From NCBI GenBank assembly GCA_038120295.1, contig JAYOLL010000010.1, forward strand, positions 40,999 to 104,998: a stretch of DNA of 64,000 nucleotides, in the 5' to 3' direction. The notes under the pieces are model-generated. The model saw only the letters and a program-made list of their open reading frames with translations. It made no database searches and was not told the origin of the DNA. Source of the stretch: JAYOEY01 sp038120295. GTDB taxonomy: Bacteria; Pseudomonadota; Alphaproteobacteria; MPNO01; UBA2964. Every line of letters starts with the position of its first letter. The stretch's first letter is position 1. Shown here in pieces: positions 24,818 through 32,844 of the stretch. The position numbers were made by a program, and so were the translations under genes.

Positions 24818-26768
24818 TTACGCTGCACGCACCTCGCGCGGGGCGACGCGGTTGCCGGGTAACGACACGGTCACGACAGTGCCCTCGCTTTTTTTTGCTG
24901 GTGATGACAAGCTGTCCGTCGTGCAGCTCCGTGAGCTTTCGCGCGAGCGGAAGACCGAGCCCCGTGCCTTCGCGGGTCTTTGTCAGGTGATCTTCGACCT
25001 GGCCGAAGACCGTCATCGAAATGGCGATTTCATCCTCGGTCATGCCGATACCTGTATCCCTGACCTTGATCTGAAACCGGCCGGCGATATCGAAACCGGA
25101 GGAAAGTGTGATCCTGCCGCCAGGTTCCGTGAATTTCACGGCGTTGCTCAGGAGGTTGATCAGAATCTGTTTGATCTTTGTTTCGTCGGCCCGGAGGCGA
25201 ATGTCGGGGAGGGTGTCCCTGTGGATCGCCACGCCTGCCGCTTTCGCCAGCGGGTCGACGATCGTCAGGCAGTCGGCGACGAGGTTGCCGATATCGATCT
25301 TGTTCTCGCTGAGCGTCATTTTGCCGACCTCGATTTTGGAGAGGTCGAGGATGCCGTTGACCAGATTGAGGAGATGCAGGCCGCTGGAGTTGATGTCGCC
25401 GGCGAATTCCAGATATTTCACATTGGCGATCGGCCCCATCACCTGGTTCCTGATGAGGTCGGAGAAGCCGATTATCGAGTTCAGCGGCGTCCTCAGTTCA
25501 TGGCTCATGTTCGACAGAAAGGCGGACTTGGCATGGTTGGCGGCTTCGGCGAGATCCGCCGCTTCCCTGAGTTCCCGCGCCGCCCGTCGCCTCAACGCAA
25601 GTATCTTCATTAGAAAAAGGATGAGGGAGAGCTGGATGGCGCACGCTGCTGCGGCGCCGAACACCCAGTGAGCGTGTTCGTCGAGAATGGAAGACGGTCT
25701 GTTGGCGACGATCGAATTGGGGGGCAGTTTGTCCAACGGTATGCCCAGCCGTTCGAGTTCGCCAAAATCAAACCTGTAGACGTTAGGACTTTCCGAAATG
25801 ACACGCAGCGCGCTTGGCGCCGATCCGTTCAGAATTCTTGCAGCCAGCGATGCGGCGGCGCGCCCCTGTTCGAAATGGCTGACGATTTTGCCGCCGAGCA
25901 CGCCCTGACCGATTCCGTGATCCTGGGTCACAAAAAGCGGCCCATTGAAGACCTGCCTCAGCCTGCCGAGGAATTCGTTGAATTCAAGGGAGTGCCCCAT
26001 GTAATCCCGAGACGGATTGCTGATATAGACCGGTGTTTCAGCTGGAAGGGTGCGCAATCGCTCGAACAGACTGTCGTATGTATGTTTGCCGAGGGACAGG
26101 AAGTCGACATGCCCGATTTCCGGCCGTTTTTCAAGCATCCGTTCCACCTGGAGCCTGTTCAGCCGTCCCGTCCTTGTGTCGTCGGCAATTACGGTGATCG
26201 GTCCGGATTTCGGGAACAGACGTCGTGCGAGTTCCAGAGTGTCGTCAGCGGATCGCTTTTCGATTACCCCGACGATCCTAGGATCGTCATTTTGGGCCAT
26301 CGCAAGTTTGATATTGTTGACGCCGAGGAACACGATCTGCATTCGGGCGAACAACGTGTCCTTGCGGGAGATTGCGAAACGCAGCGCGTTGTCGTCGGCG
26401 ACGATGAGGACGTCGTATTGCTTGAGATGAATGAATTTCTTGTAGAGAGATTCTTCGACATCGGCTTCCCGCTCCGCATAGTCGAATCTCTTGCTGTCCA
26501 TAAACTCGACATCAAGAACGTAACGCCCTGATGGCAGGCCGTTTTCTTCCAGACCCTTGCGAATCCCGTCCAGCTGGGGCTGAAACGACGGAAAAGAGGG
26601 ATGGTAGGAGGAAAGGAACAGGATGCGCGGCTGGGAAGCCTGCTGGCTGCTTCCTGGATGGTTGGCATTTGCCGGACCCGCTATCGACAGGAAGACCAAC
26701 AGCGTCGACGTCAGACCGAGCCAGAAAATTTTTTCCGGGCGCCAACCCTTAAGACCGGATAACAACAA
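24818..26768 (-). pseudogene. Sensor histidine kinase with ABC-substrate-binding-like sensor; frame slip at an eight-A run
   Basis: A membrane histidine kinase. Residues 1-36 hold a hydrophobic signal/anchor, 47-340 resemble the uncharacterised ABC substrate-binding domain (RILFLSSYHPSFPSFQPQ), a second membrane helix lies near 370, and the H-box FLSNMSHELRTPLNS near 415 is followed by ILINLLSNAVKF, DTGIGM and GTGLGLPLA. At 24889-24896 an eight-A run (minus strand) puts the frame out of phase. With seven As the end reads SKKSEGTVVTVSLPGNR and stops at TAA 24818-24820, the expected kinase ending (649 residues). As given, it reads on into the CoxM-like gene as a 950-residue fusion. The cause could be sequencing error, mutation or slippage. 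Confidence 0.8.
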
Positions 26769-26912
26769 TCAGACAACCCAATGCTATCAACTATAACAAA
26801 TAAGTAGGTGATTCGGAGTTAACAAAAGATTAACGGCGCTGGTTTTTGTGGGGGTGCCCGACCGCCAGGCGGCGTTGACAGGGTTCCTGCCCGCCATCAA
26901 ACTCCCCCTATC
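26769..26912. promoter_or_regulatory. Divergent AT-rich intergenic region with an inverted repeat
   Basis: This 144-bp gap separates the divergent kinase and enolase-superfamily genes and is clearly more AT-rich than its surroundings, so it probably holds promoters for both. GTTAA at 26818-26822 and TTAAC at 26830-26834 form a small inverted repeat with a 7-nt spacer, a possible regulator site. No -35/-10 pair is clear. Confidence 0.4.
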
Positions 26913-28079
26913 ATGCCAGCGATCAAGGAAATCGATCTCGTCCATGTCGCTCTGCCGACACGGCGCGAGCATAAATGGACCGGCCTGACCGAGCCCATCG
27001 GCGGCTATATTCTCGTGAAAATGACCGGCGACGACGGAACCGTCGGTTGGGGCGAAGCCCCGGCGCTGAAGGACTGGGGCGGCGATTACGGCCGGTATTT
27101 CGGCGAGTCGCCCGGCACCACTAAATTCGTGATCGAGACGTATTTGGCGCCTGTGGCGATCGGTTGCGAAGTCGGCAATATCGCCGATCTGCACCAGCGT
27201 ATGGACGCCATCGTCAAAGGCTATCCCTACGCCAAGGCGGCCGTCGATATCGCGGCCTACGACCTTGCGGGCAGAACGTTTGGCGTGCCGGTCTGGCAAC
27301 TGCTCGGTGGGCGAGTGCGCGACCGGGTGCCGGTCACCCATTCGATCGGGCTGCTGGATATAGACCTGGCGGTCGAGGAATGCAGACAGGTGGTCGATGA
27401 GGGCATCCGCACCATAAAGATCAAGGTCGGAGTCGATCCGGATCGCGATGTCGAGATCGTCCGCCGCGTTCGCGAGGCTGTGGGCGAGGCGACCGATCTC
27501 TGCGTCGATGCCAATTGCGGTTATGCCACACCGCACGACGCCGTCCGGATCATTCGCGCGATGGAGGAATACCGGCTGAAATATGCCGAACAGCCGGTCG
27601 AGGGGATCGACCGGATGGCCGAGGTCCAGCGCGCCATCGCGACGCCTGTCATGGCTGACGAATCGGCCTGGGCGGCGCGCGACGTTCTGGAAATTTTCGA
27701 GCGCAGGGCGGCGGAGATCGTCTCGATCTACACCACCAAGCCGGGCGGTCTGTACGGCGCGATGGAGGTGGCGGCGGCGGCGCGCGCGGCGAAGTTCCTG
27801 TGCAATGTCAACGGATCGGTCGAGACCGGCGTCGGCAATCTCGCCAATATCCATCTGGCGGCGGCGGCGATGCCCGTGACGCTGTCCTGCGTGGTGCCGG
27901 TTTCAATGCCGGCTGAGGCGCAGTCCGGCAATGTCGGCGGTATCTATTACGTGGACGACCTGATCAAGGAGCCGTTCCGGATGGAAGACGGCTGCGTCGT
28001 TGTGCCCGATGGTCCCGGATTCGGCATCGATATCGACGAAGACAAGATCGCAAAATACCGTAACAGCGCGCTCGATTAA
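26913..28079 (+). CDS. Mandelate racemase/muconate lactonizing enzyme family protein
   Basis: A 388-residue enolase-superfamily enzyme that abstracts the alpha-proton of a carboxylate. The KxK motif KIKVG (near 168-172), metal ligands in VDANCG (Asp near 198), the Glu in YAEQPVEG near 228 and ADESAW near 250 are all seen. The KxK plus a Lys further on (TTKPGG near 272) is the muconate-cycloisomerase-like arrangement. It is followed closely by the convergent SDR gene. It may produce or isomerise acids for the neighbouring SDRs; substrate is not clear. Divergent from the kinase at 24818-26768. Confidence 0.92.
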   Translation: MPAIKEIDLVHVALPTRREHKWTGLTEPIGGYILVKMTGDDGTVGWGEAPALKDWGGDYGRYFGESPGTTKFVIETYLAPVAIGCEVGNIADLHQRMDAIVKGYPYAKAAVDIAAYDLAGRTFGVPVWQLLGGRVRDRVPVTHSIGLLDIDLAVEECRQVVDEGIRTIKIKVGVDPDRDVEIVRRVREAVGEATDLCVDANCGYATPHDAVRIIRAMEEYRLKYAEQPVEGIDRMAEVQRAIATPVMADESAWAARDVLEIFERRAAEIVSIYTTKPGGLYGAMEVAAAARAAKFLCNVNGSVETGVGNLANIHLAAAAMPVTLSCVVPVSMPAEAQSGNVGGIYYVDDLIKEPFRMEDGCVVVPDGPGFGIDIDEDKIAKYRNSALD

Positions 28080-28088
28080 GGCGCGCGT

Positions 28089-28847
28089 CTATAACGCATT
28101 GTAGCCGCCATCGACGAAATGATCGGCGCCCGTGGTGAAGCTCGACGCGTCGCTCGCCAGGAACAGGGCCGTGCGGGCGATCTCCTCCGGCTGTCCAAGA
28201 CGTCCGGCCGGCAGATGCGGCCTGTGACGCTCGGCGACGGCTTCGAAGGAATTGTTGGTAATCAGCAGCCGCGAGGTAGCGATGGGGCCGGGCAGAATCG
28301 CGTTGCAGCGGATATTGTCCGCTGCATAATCGATCGCGATGGACTGCGTCAGGAGCCGCACAGCCGCCTTGGAAGCCGAATAGGCCGGGCGGTTCTTCGC
28401 CACGCGCGCGCCGTAGATCGATGAAATATTGACGATGGAGCCGCCGCCGGCCTTCTGCATGTGGGGGATCGCCTGCTGCATGACGATGAACATGCCGGTG
28501 ACGTTGACGTCCAGCGTCTTCCGGAAGGTCGCGACATCGATGTCGAGCGCGGGTGCTGCCGGGTCCCGATAGGCGGCGGCATTGAACACTGTGGTCAGCC
28601 CGCCGAATTCCTTCACTGTCGCGGCGACCGCTTCCTTCACCGAGTCCTCGTCGGTCACGTCGCAGACCAGCGGGATCGCGCGCCCCCCGGCCTCAATGAT
28701 ATCTGTTGCGGTCTGCTCCACGTTTTCCTTGGCGATATCGACGCAGGCCACCGCCGCGCCCTCTGCGCCGAATAGCCGCGCCGTCGCGCCGGCAATAGCC
28801 CCGCCCGCGGCGGTGACGAATGCGATTTTTCCTTCAAGCCGTTTCAT
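28089..28847 (-). CDS. SDR family oxidoreductase, tandem copy 3
   Basis: A 252-residue SDR, last of three tandem genes of identical length. The cofactor loop is TAAGGAIAGATARLFGAEGA, where the usual TGxxxGIG is replaced by a GGxIAG form. NNAG is replaced by NAAA (FNAAAYRDPA), Ser lies in VNISSIYGA and the catalytic site is YSASK. The C-terminal GADHFVDGGYNAL is typical. A 14-bp gap separates it from copy 2 upstream, and a GGGAGACGG ribosome site precedes its ATG. All three share the unusual GGxIAG and NAAA motifs, so they arose by duplication. Confidence 0.92.
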   Translation of the reverse strand: MKRLEGKIAFVTAAGGAIAGATARLFGAEGAAVACVDIAKENVEQTATDIIEAGGRAIPLVCDVTDEDSVKEAVAATVKEFGGLTTVFNAAAYRDPAAPALDIDVATFRKTLDVNVTGMFIVMQQAIPHMQKAGGGSIVNISSIYGARVAKNRPAYSASKAAVRLLTQSIAIDYAADNIRCNAILPGPIATSRLLITNNSFEAVAERHRPHLPAGRLGQPEEIARTALFLASDASSFTTGADHFVDGGYNAL

Positions 28848-28861
28848 GGTCCGTCTCCCGC

Positions 28862-29620
28862 TCAGAACGCCGTGTAGCCGGCGTCGACCGCCATATCGGC
28901 GCCGCTGGTGAAACTCGATTCGTCGCTGGCGAGGAACAGGGCGGTCCGCGCGACCTCGATCGACTCGCCCAGCCGCTTGAAATGAAGCCGTTGCCCGTGA
29001 CGCTCCACCACCGCCTCGATCGACGGGTTTCTCTGTAACATGCGCGGTCCCACGATGGGCCCCGGCAGGATCGAATTGCAGCGGATATTATCGGCGGCGT
29101 AATCGACTGCGATGGATTTTGTCAGCATTCTGACCCCGCCCTTGGCCGAACAGTACGCAGGACGCTCGGCGGCGGCGACCTGCCCGTAGATTGACGCCAC
29201 ATTGACGATGGACCCGCCGCCCGCTTTCTGGATTTCCGGGATGGCGAACTTGCAGACGATGAACATGCCCGTCAGGTCCACGTCGATGGTTCGCCGCCAC
29301 ATGTCGATTGGCATGTCGGCGACCTTGTGTCGCTGTTCGGAATACGCCGCCGCGTTGAACAGGGTCGTCAGCGGTCCAAGCTCGGAAACGGTTCGGGCAA
29401 TGCAGTCCTGAACGACATTCTCGTCGGTGACGTCGCACACCATGGCGATAGCCTTGCCGCCGGCCGCCTCGATATCGGCGGCAGTCTGTTTCACGTCTTC
29501 TTCCGCGACATCCGCGCAGGCCACCGCCGCGCCTTCTTCAGCGAACAGCCGCGCCGTTGCGCCGGCGATATTGCCGCCGGCCGCCGTAACGAACGCGACC
29601 TTTCCATCAAGCAATCCCAT
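28862..29620 (-). CDS. SDR family oxidoreductase, tandem copy 2
   Basis: A 252-residue SDR in the middle of the tandem. It has TAAGGNIAGATARLFAEEGA as the cofactor loop, FNAAAYSEQRH in place of NNAG, VNVASIYGQ with its Ser, and the catalytic YCSAK. ADMAVDAGYTAF ends the protein. Substitutions around residues 95-105 and 185-205 (RNPSIEAVVERHGQRLH) differ from the other two, as expected if each copy acts on a different substrate. It starts 27 bp after copy 1 and ends 14 bp before copy 3. Confidence 0.92.
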   Translation of the reverse strand: MGLLDGKVAFVTAAGGNIAGATARLFAEEGAAVACADVAEEDVKQTAADIEAAGGKAIAMVCDVTDENVVQDCIARTVSELGPLTTLFNAAAYSEQRHKVADMPIDMWRRTIDVDLTGMFIVCKFAIPEIQKAGGGSIVNVASIYGQVAAAERPAYCSAKGGVRMLTKSIAVDYAADNIRCNSILPGPIVGPRMLQRNPSIEAVVERHGQRLHFKRLGESIEVARTALFLASDESSFTSGADMAVDAGYTAF

Positions 29621-29647
29621 GAATATGTCTCCCTGCGGATATCCGGT

Positions 29648-30406
29648 TCAGATCATTGTGAAACCGCCGTCGACGAACATGTCGGCGCCGGTCATGAAGG
29701 AGGAATCGTCGCTGGCGAGAAACAGCGCCGCCTTGGCGATGTCCTCAGGCTGGCCCAGCCGGCCGATCGGGTGCAGCGGCACCATCTTTTCGCGCACGGC
29801 ATCCATCGTAGGCGTGCGGGCCAGCAGGCGGTTCGTCTCTATCGCGCCGGGCGAAATCGCGTTGGCGCGGATATTGTCGCCCGCGAAATCGAGCGCGACC
29901 GAACGCGTTATCTGCTTCACCGCCGCCTTGGTCGCCATGTAGGCGGGGCGGCCCGGCCAGGCGATGCTGCCGAAGGTCGAGGAAATATTGATGAAGCAGC
30001 CGCCGCCGGATTTCTGCATTTCCGGAATGGCGTATTTGCTGGTCAGGAACATGCCGGTGATGTTGACGTCGAGGACTTCCTGCCAGACTTCCAGCGGCAT
30101 GGTCACGATTGTATGGGTGGGCTCGGACGCCGCCGCCGCATTGACGACAATGTCCACCTTGCCAAACGCGCCGACAGTTTCTGCGATCAGCGCCTTAACC
30201 TGGTCTTCCTGGCTGACGTCGCAGATCGACCAGGCGGCGGTTCCACCGGCCGATTCGATGTCGCTGGCGGTTTTCGCCACGGATTCCTCGACGATGTCGA
30301 CGCACATTACGGATGCGCCTTCGGCGCCGTACAGCCTCGCGATGGCTCCGGCGATGCCGCCGCCTGCCGCCGTTACGATCGCGGACCTGCCGTCCAGTTT
30401 TCCCAT
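29648..30406 (-). CDS. SDR family oxidoreductase, tandem copy 1
   Basis: A 252-residue SDR, first of the three in transcription order. It carries TAAGGGIAGAIARLYGAEGA, VNAAAASEPTH, INISSTFGS and the catalytic YMATK, with GADMFVDGGFTMI at the end. It follows the VOC gene with only 2 bp between, so four genes (VOC, SDR1, SDR2, SDR3) form one operon of about 2.7 kb. Family members oxidise secondary alcohols or reduce ketones with NAD(P)H; the odd NAAA motif is shared across the set. Confidence 0.92.
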   Translation of the reverse strand: MGKLDGRSAIVTAAGGGIAGAIARLYGAEGASVMCVDIVEESVAKTASDIESAGGTAAWSICDVSQEDQVKALIAETVGAFGKVDIVVNAAAASEPTHTIVTMPLEVWQEVLDVNITGMFLTSKYAIPEMQKSGGGCFINISSTFGSIAWPGRPAYMATKAAVKQITRSVALDFAGDNIRANAISPGAIETNRLLARTPTMDAVREKMVPLHPIGRLGQPEDIAKAALFLASDDSSFMTGADMFVDGGFTMI

Positions 30407-30408
30407 AA

Positions 30409-30777
30409 TCAGCCTCTCAATTCGATTGATTCGCCATCCGGCCCCTTGAAAACGACGCGTCTCCAGCCGGTTTCCCGCGCTTCCCGCGCGTCGGTGCTGT
30501 GGGGCGGCTGGAGGCAGTCGATGCCGGCTTCCTCCATCGCAACCACCGCACCGTCGAAGTCATCCGTTTCAAAACAGAAATGGAAGCCCTTCATGTCGCC
30601 GTCGCTATGGTGGGTCAGTTCCAGAACCGTGTCTCCGAGGCGCAGATAGGCGATGCGAAACCCGGCGCCCGGCCGGTGCTCGTAATAGGTCTCGCATCTG
30701 AAATGCCGTTCATAAAACGCAATGGACCGGTCGATATCCGATACGTGCAGCGCGACGTGGTCGATCCGGCGGAACAT
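30409..30777 (-). CDS. VOC (glyoxalase/extradiol dioxygenase-like) family protein
   Basis: A 122-residue vicinal-oxygen-chelate protein. The betaalphabetabetabeta unit is seen from IDHVALHVSDIDRSIAFYERHF, with VLELTHHSDGD in the middle and VVFKGPDGESIELRG at the end. Metal ligands would be His8, Glu in LELTHH and the final Glu in IELRG. This fits methylmalonyl-CoA epimerase/lyase-like members. The start is at the ATG at 30777 with GGGAG 8 nt upstream; the open frame beyond is not coding. It heads the SDR operon and may supply or accept their substrates. Confidence 0.85.
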   Translation of the reverse strand: MFRRIDHVALHVSDIDRSIAFYERHFRCETYYEHRPGAGFRIAYLRLGDTVLELTHHSDGDMKGFHFCFETDDFDGAVVAMEEAGIDCLQPPHSTDAREARETGWRRVVFKGPDGESIELRG

Positions 30778-30982
30778 TTGATGTCTCCCGATAGTGACGG
30801 TACCAGCATCGAACCGGCGCTGCGATCTGTCAAACCCCGGCGGGGACACCGCTGATGCTGTAGACCCATGGCATAAAGACCCATGACCCGGGCGCGATTC
30901 GGTCCTACAATGTGCCCGGTTCGAGGCGAGATCCTGGGGAGTGCGCTCCGACTCCTGAAAACGGGAAAAGAAGAAAAATGTC

Positions 30983-31801
30983 ATGAAGAAGGTTTTGATC
31001 GGCCTGGTCGTTGTCATCATCGTCGCAGGCGTCGGCATCTGGTACACGCTAGGCAATCTCGATTCGATCATCAAGGCGGCTATCGAAAAGTACGGCTCAG
31101 AGGCGACCAGGACCCAGGTCTCGCTTAGCGGGGTCGATCTGAAGCTCAAGGAAGGATCGGCGGCGCTCAACGGGTTCCGCATGGGCAACCCCGACGGTTT
31201 CAAGACCGACAAGGCAATGAGCTTCGGCACCGTCAGCGTCAAGGTCGATACCAGCTCGCTTACCAGCGACGTTATCGTCATCAAGGAAGTCGTGATCGCT
31301 GCGCCGGACATCATTTATGAGAGCGGCGACGGCGGCAGCAATTTCGATGTCATCCAGAAGAACGTCGACGCCTACGCCAAATCGCTCGGCGCGGGCGGAG
31401 AAAAGAAGGAAGCATCAAGCGAAGAGGGCGGCAAGAAGATCATCATCGAAAATCTTTACGTCCGCGACGGCAAGGTGGCGCTGAATTCGCCGCTGCTGCT
31501 CGGCAAGACCGTAACGGTGCCGCTGCCGGATATCCACATGAAGGATATCGGCAAGGAAGAGAAGGGCGCGTCGCCCGGCGAAGTCGCGAGCAAGCTGATG
31601 GACGAAATCACCGGCAAGATCGCCGGAGTCGGCAAGCAGGGCCTCGATTCAGCGGTCAAGATGGCCAAGGACGCGATGGAAGGCGCCAAGAAGATGATGG
31701 AAGGCGCCGGCGACGGGGCCAAGAAAATGATGGACGACTCGGGCGCCGGTAAGGCGGTCGATGACGCCACGAAGTCGATCAAGGGCCTGTTCGGCAAGTA
31801 A
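30983..31801 (+). CDS. AsmA-like membrane-anchored protein
   Basis: A 272-residue protein with one N-terminal membrane helix (VLIGLVVVIIVAGVGIWYTLG) and a beta-rich middle (GVDLKLKEGSAALNGFRMGNPDGF, then SVKVDTSSLTSDVIVIKEVVI) like the N-terminal repeat of AsmA/DUF748 proteins, which act in envelope lipid transport. The C-terminal 80 residues are Lys/Gly/Ala/Met-rich amphipathic helix (KKMMEGAGDGAKKMMDDSG), an unusual tail. It stands alone with a weak hairpin after it and a 205-bp gap upstream. Export to the periplasmic face is expected. Confidence 0.75.
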   Translation: MKKVLIGLVVVIIVAGVGIWYTLGNLDSIIKAAIEKYGSEATRTQVSLSGVDLKLKEGSAALNGFRMGNPDGFKTDKAMSFGTVSVKVDTSSLTSDVIVIKEVVIAAPDIIYESGDGGSNFDVIQKNVDAYAKSLGAGGEKKEASSEEGGKKIIIENLYVRDGKVALNSPLLLGKTVTVPLPDIHMKDIGKEEKGASPGEVASKLMDEITGKIAGVGKQGLDSAVKMAKDAMEGAKKMMEGAGDGAKKMMDDSGAGKAVDDATKSIKGLFGK

Positions 31802-31812
31802 CGGGCGTTCGG

Positions 31813-31840
31813 GACGGTCGCCATCGGGCGGCCGTCTTCG
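31813..31840 (+). terminator. Possible terminator after the AsmA-like gene
   Basis: GACGGTCGCC pairs with GGGCGGCCGTC with one mismatch/wobble, followed by TTCGGTTCTT. The T run is poor, so this is a weak candidate. Confidence 0.35.
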
Positions 31841-31899
31841 GTTCTTGAGGGTGCGTTTAGGGAGATCTACAGGCCGGGTTTAGAGGCCGGGAGGACGAC

Positions 31900-32685
31900 A
31901 TGGCGTCGGATGGCATGGGTGTGCTCGATATTCCGTCCGTCAGGGACAAGGTCAGTGAGGAGGAATGGAAGGCGCGGGTCAATCTTGCCTGCGCGTACCG
32001 GCTGGTCGATTATTTCGGCTGGACGCACCTGACCGCAAACCACATCTCGCTACGTGTTCCTGGCCCGGATGACCATTTTCTGCTCAACCCTTATGGCCTG
32101 CTTTACGACGAAGTCACGGCGTCCAGGCTGGTAAAGATCGATCTCGACGGCAACAAGGTGATGGACAGCGAGTTCGGCATCAACCAGGCCGGCTACGTGA
32201 TCCATAGCGCCATTCACGCCGCGCGCAAGGACGTTACCTGCGCGATCCATACCCATACAGAGGCGGGCATGGCGGTTTCGGCTCAGAAATGCGGGTTGTT
32301 GCCGCTCAGCATGAGCGCGATCCGTTTCCACGGACATCTCGCCTATCACGATTACGAAGGTGTGACGCTGGATGTCGAGGAGCGCGAGTCGATCGTTGAG
32401 CATCTGGGCGATAAATACGCGATGATCCTGCGCAATCACGGGCTGCTGACGCTGGGGCGTAATCTCGGCGAGGCGTTCCACCTGATGTACAATCTGGAGA
32501 AGGCCTGCCGGTCCCAGCTCGATGCGATGGCCGGCGGGACGGAACTCGAGATTCCGCCCGACGAGGTGGTCGAGAAATCCGCGCGCCAGAGCTGGATCAT
32601 GAACCATAACAACACCGCCGAGCACCCATCCTGGCCCGCCATGATGCGCAAGATGGACAGGATCGACCCCAGCTATCGCCTGTAA
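31900..32685 (+). CDS. Class II aldolase/adducin family protein
   Basis: A 261-residue zinc-dependent class II aldolase-like protein. The metal His motif is HTHTEAG near 125 with NHGLL near 185 giving the third His; HLTANHISLRVPG near 48 supplies the Glu/Asn region. Members cleave or decarboxylate sugar-phosphate or 2-keto-acid-like substrates; this one resembles decarboxylating or hydroxy-acid branches more than fuculose aldolase. It precedes the LeuC/LeuD pair by 159 bp on the same strand, so it may belong to that pathway. The gap 32686-32844 shows no feature. Confidence 0.88.
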   Translation: MASDGMGVLDIPSVRDKVSEEEWKARVNLACAYRLVDYFGWTHLTANHISLRVPGPDDHFLLNPYGLLYDEVTASRLVKIDLDGNKVMDSEFGINQAGYVIHSAIHAARKDVTCAIHTHTEAGMAVSAQKCGLLPLSMSAIRFHGHLAYHDYEGVTLDVEERESIVEHLGDKYAMILRNHGLLTLGRNLGEAFHLMYNLEKACRSQLDAMAGGTELEIPPDEVVEKSARQSWIMNHNNTAEHPSWPAMMRKMDRIDPSYRL

Positions 32686-32844
32686 GGGCCGCGGGCGGCT
32701 AGCGTTCGCCGTCCCGGAGACCGGCTTGCCCGACCGAAGCGCTTCCCTCGACACCTTGCACGTCTCCACAATCCGCGCGACGATCCGGGGCGCATAGACC
32801 TCCGGGCAGGAGGCTGGATCGGGTTCAAGGGCGAGTGTCGCACT

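Noticed and set aside
23916..26768. A natural kinase-FAD subunit fusion gene accepted at face value
   Set aside because: Dropping one A from the A8 run restores a normal kinase end and stop, and the FAD subunit has its own start; the fusion is therefore kept only as a hypothesis.
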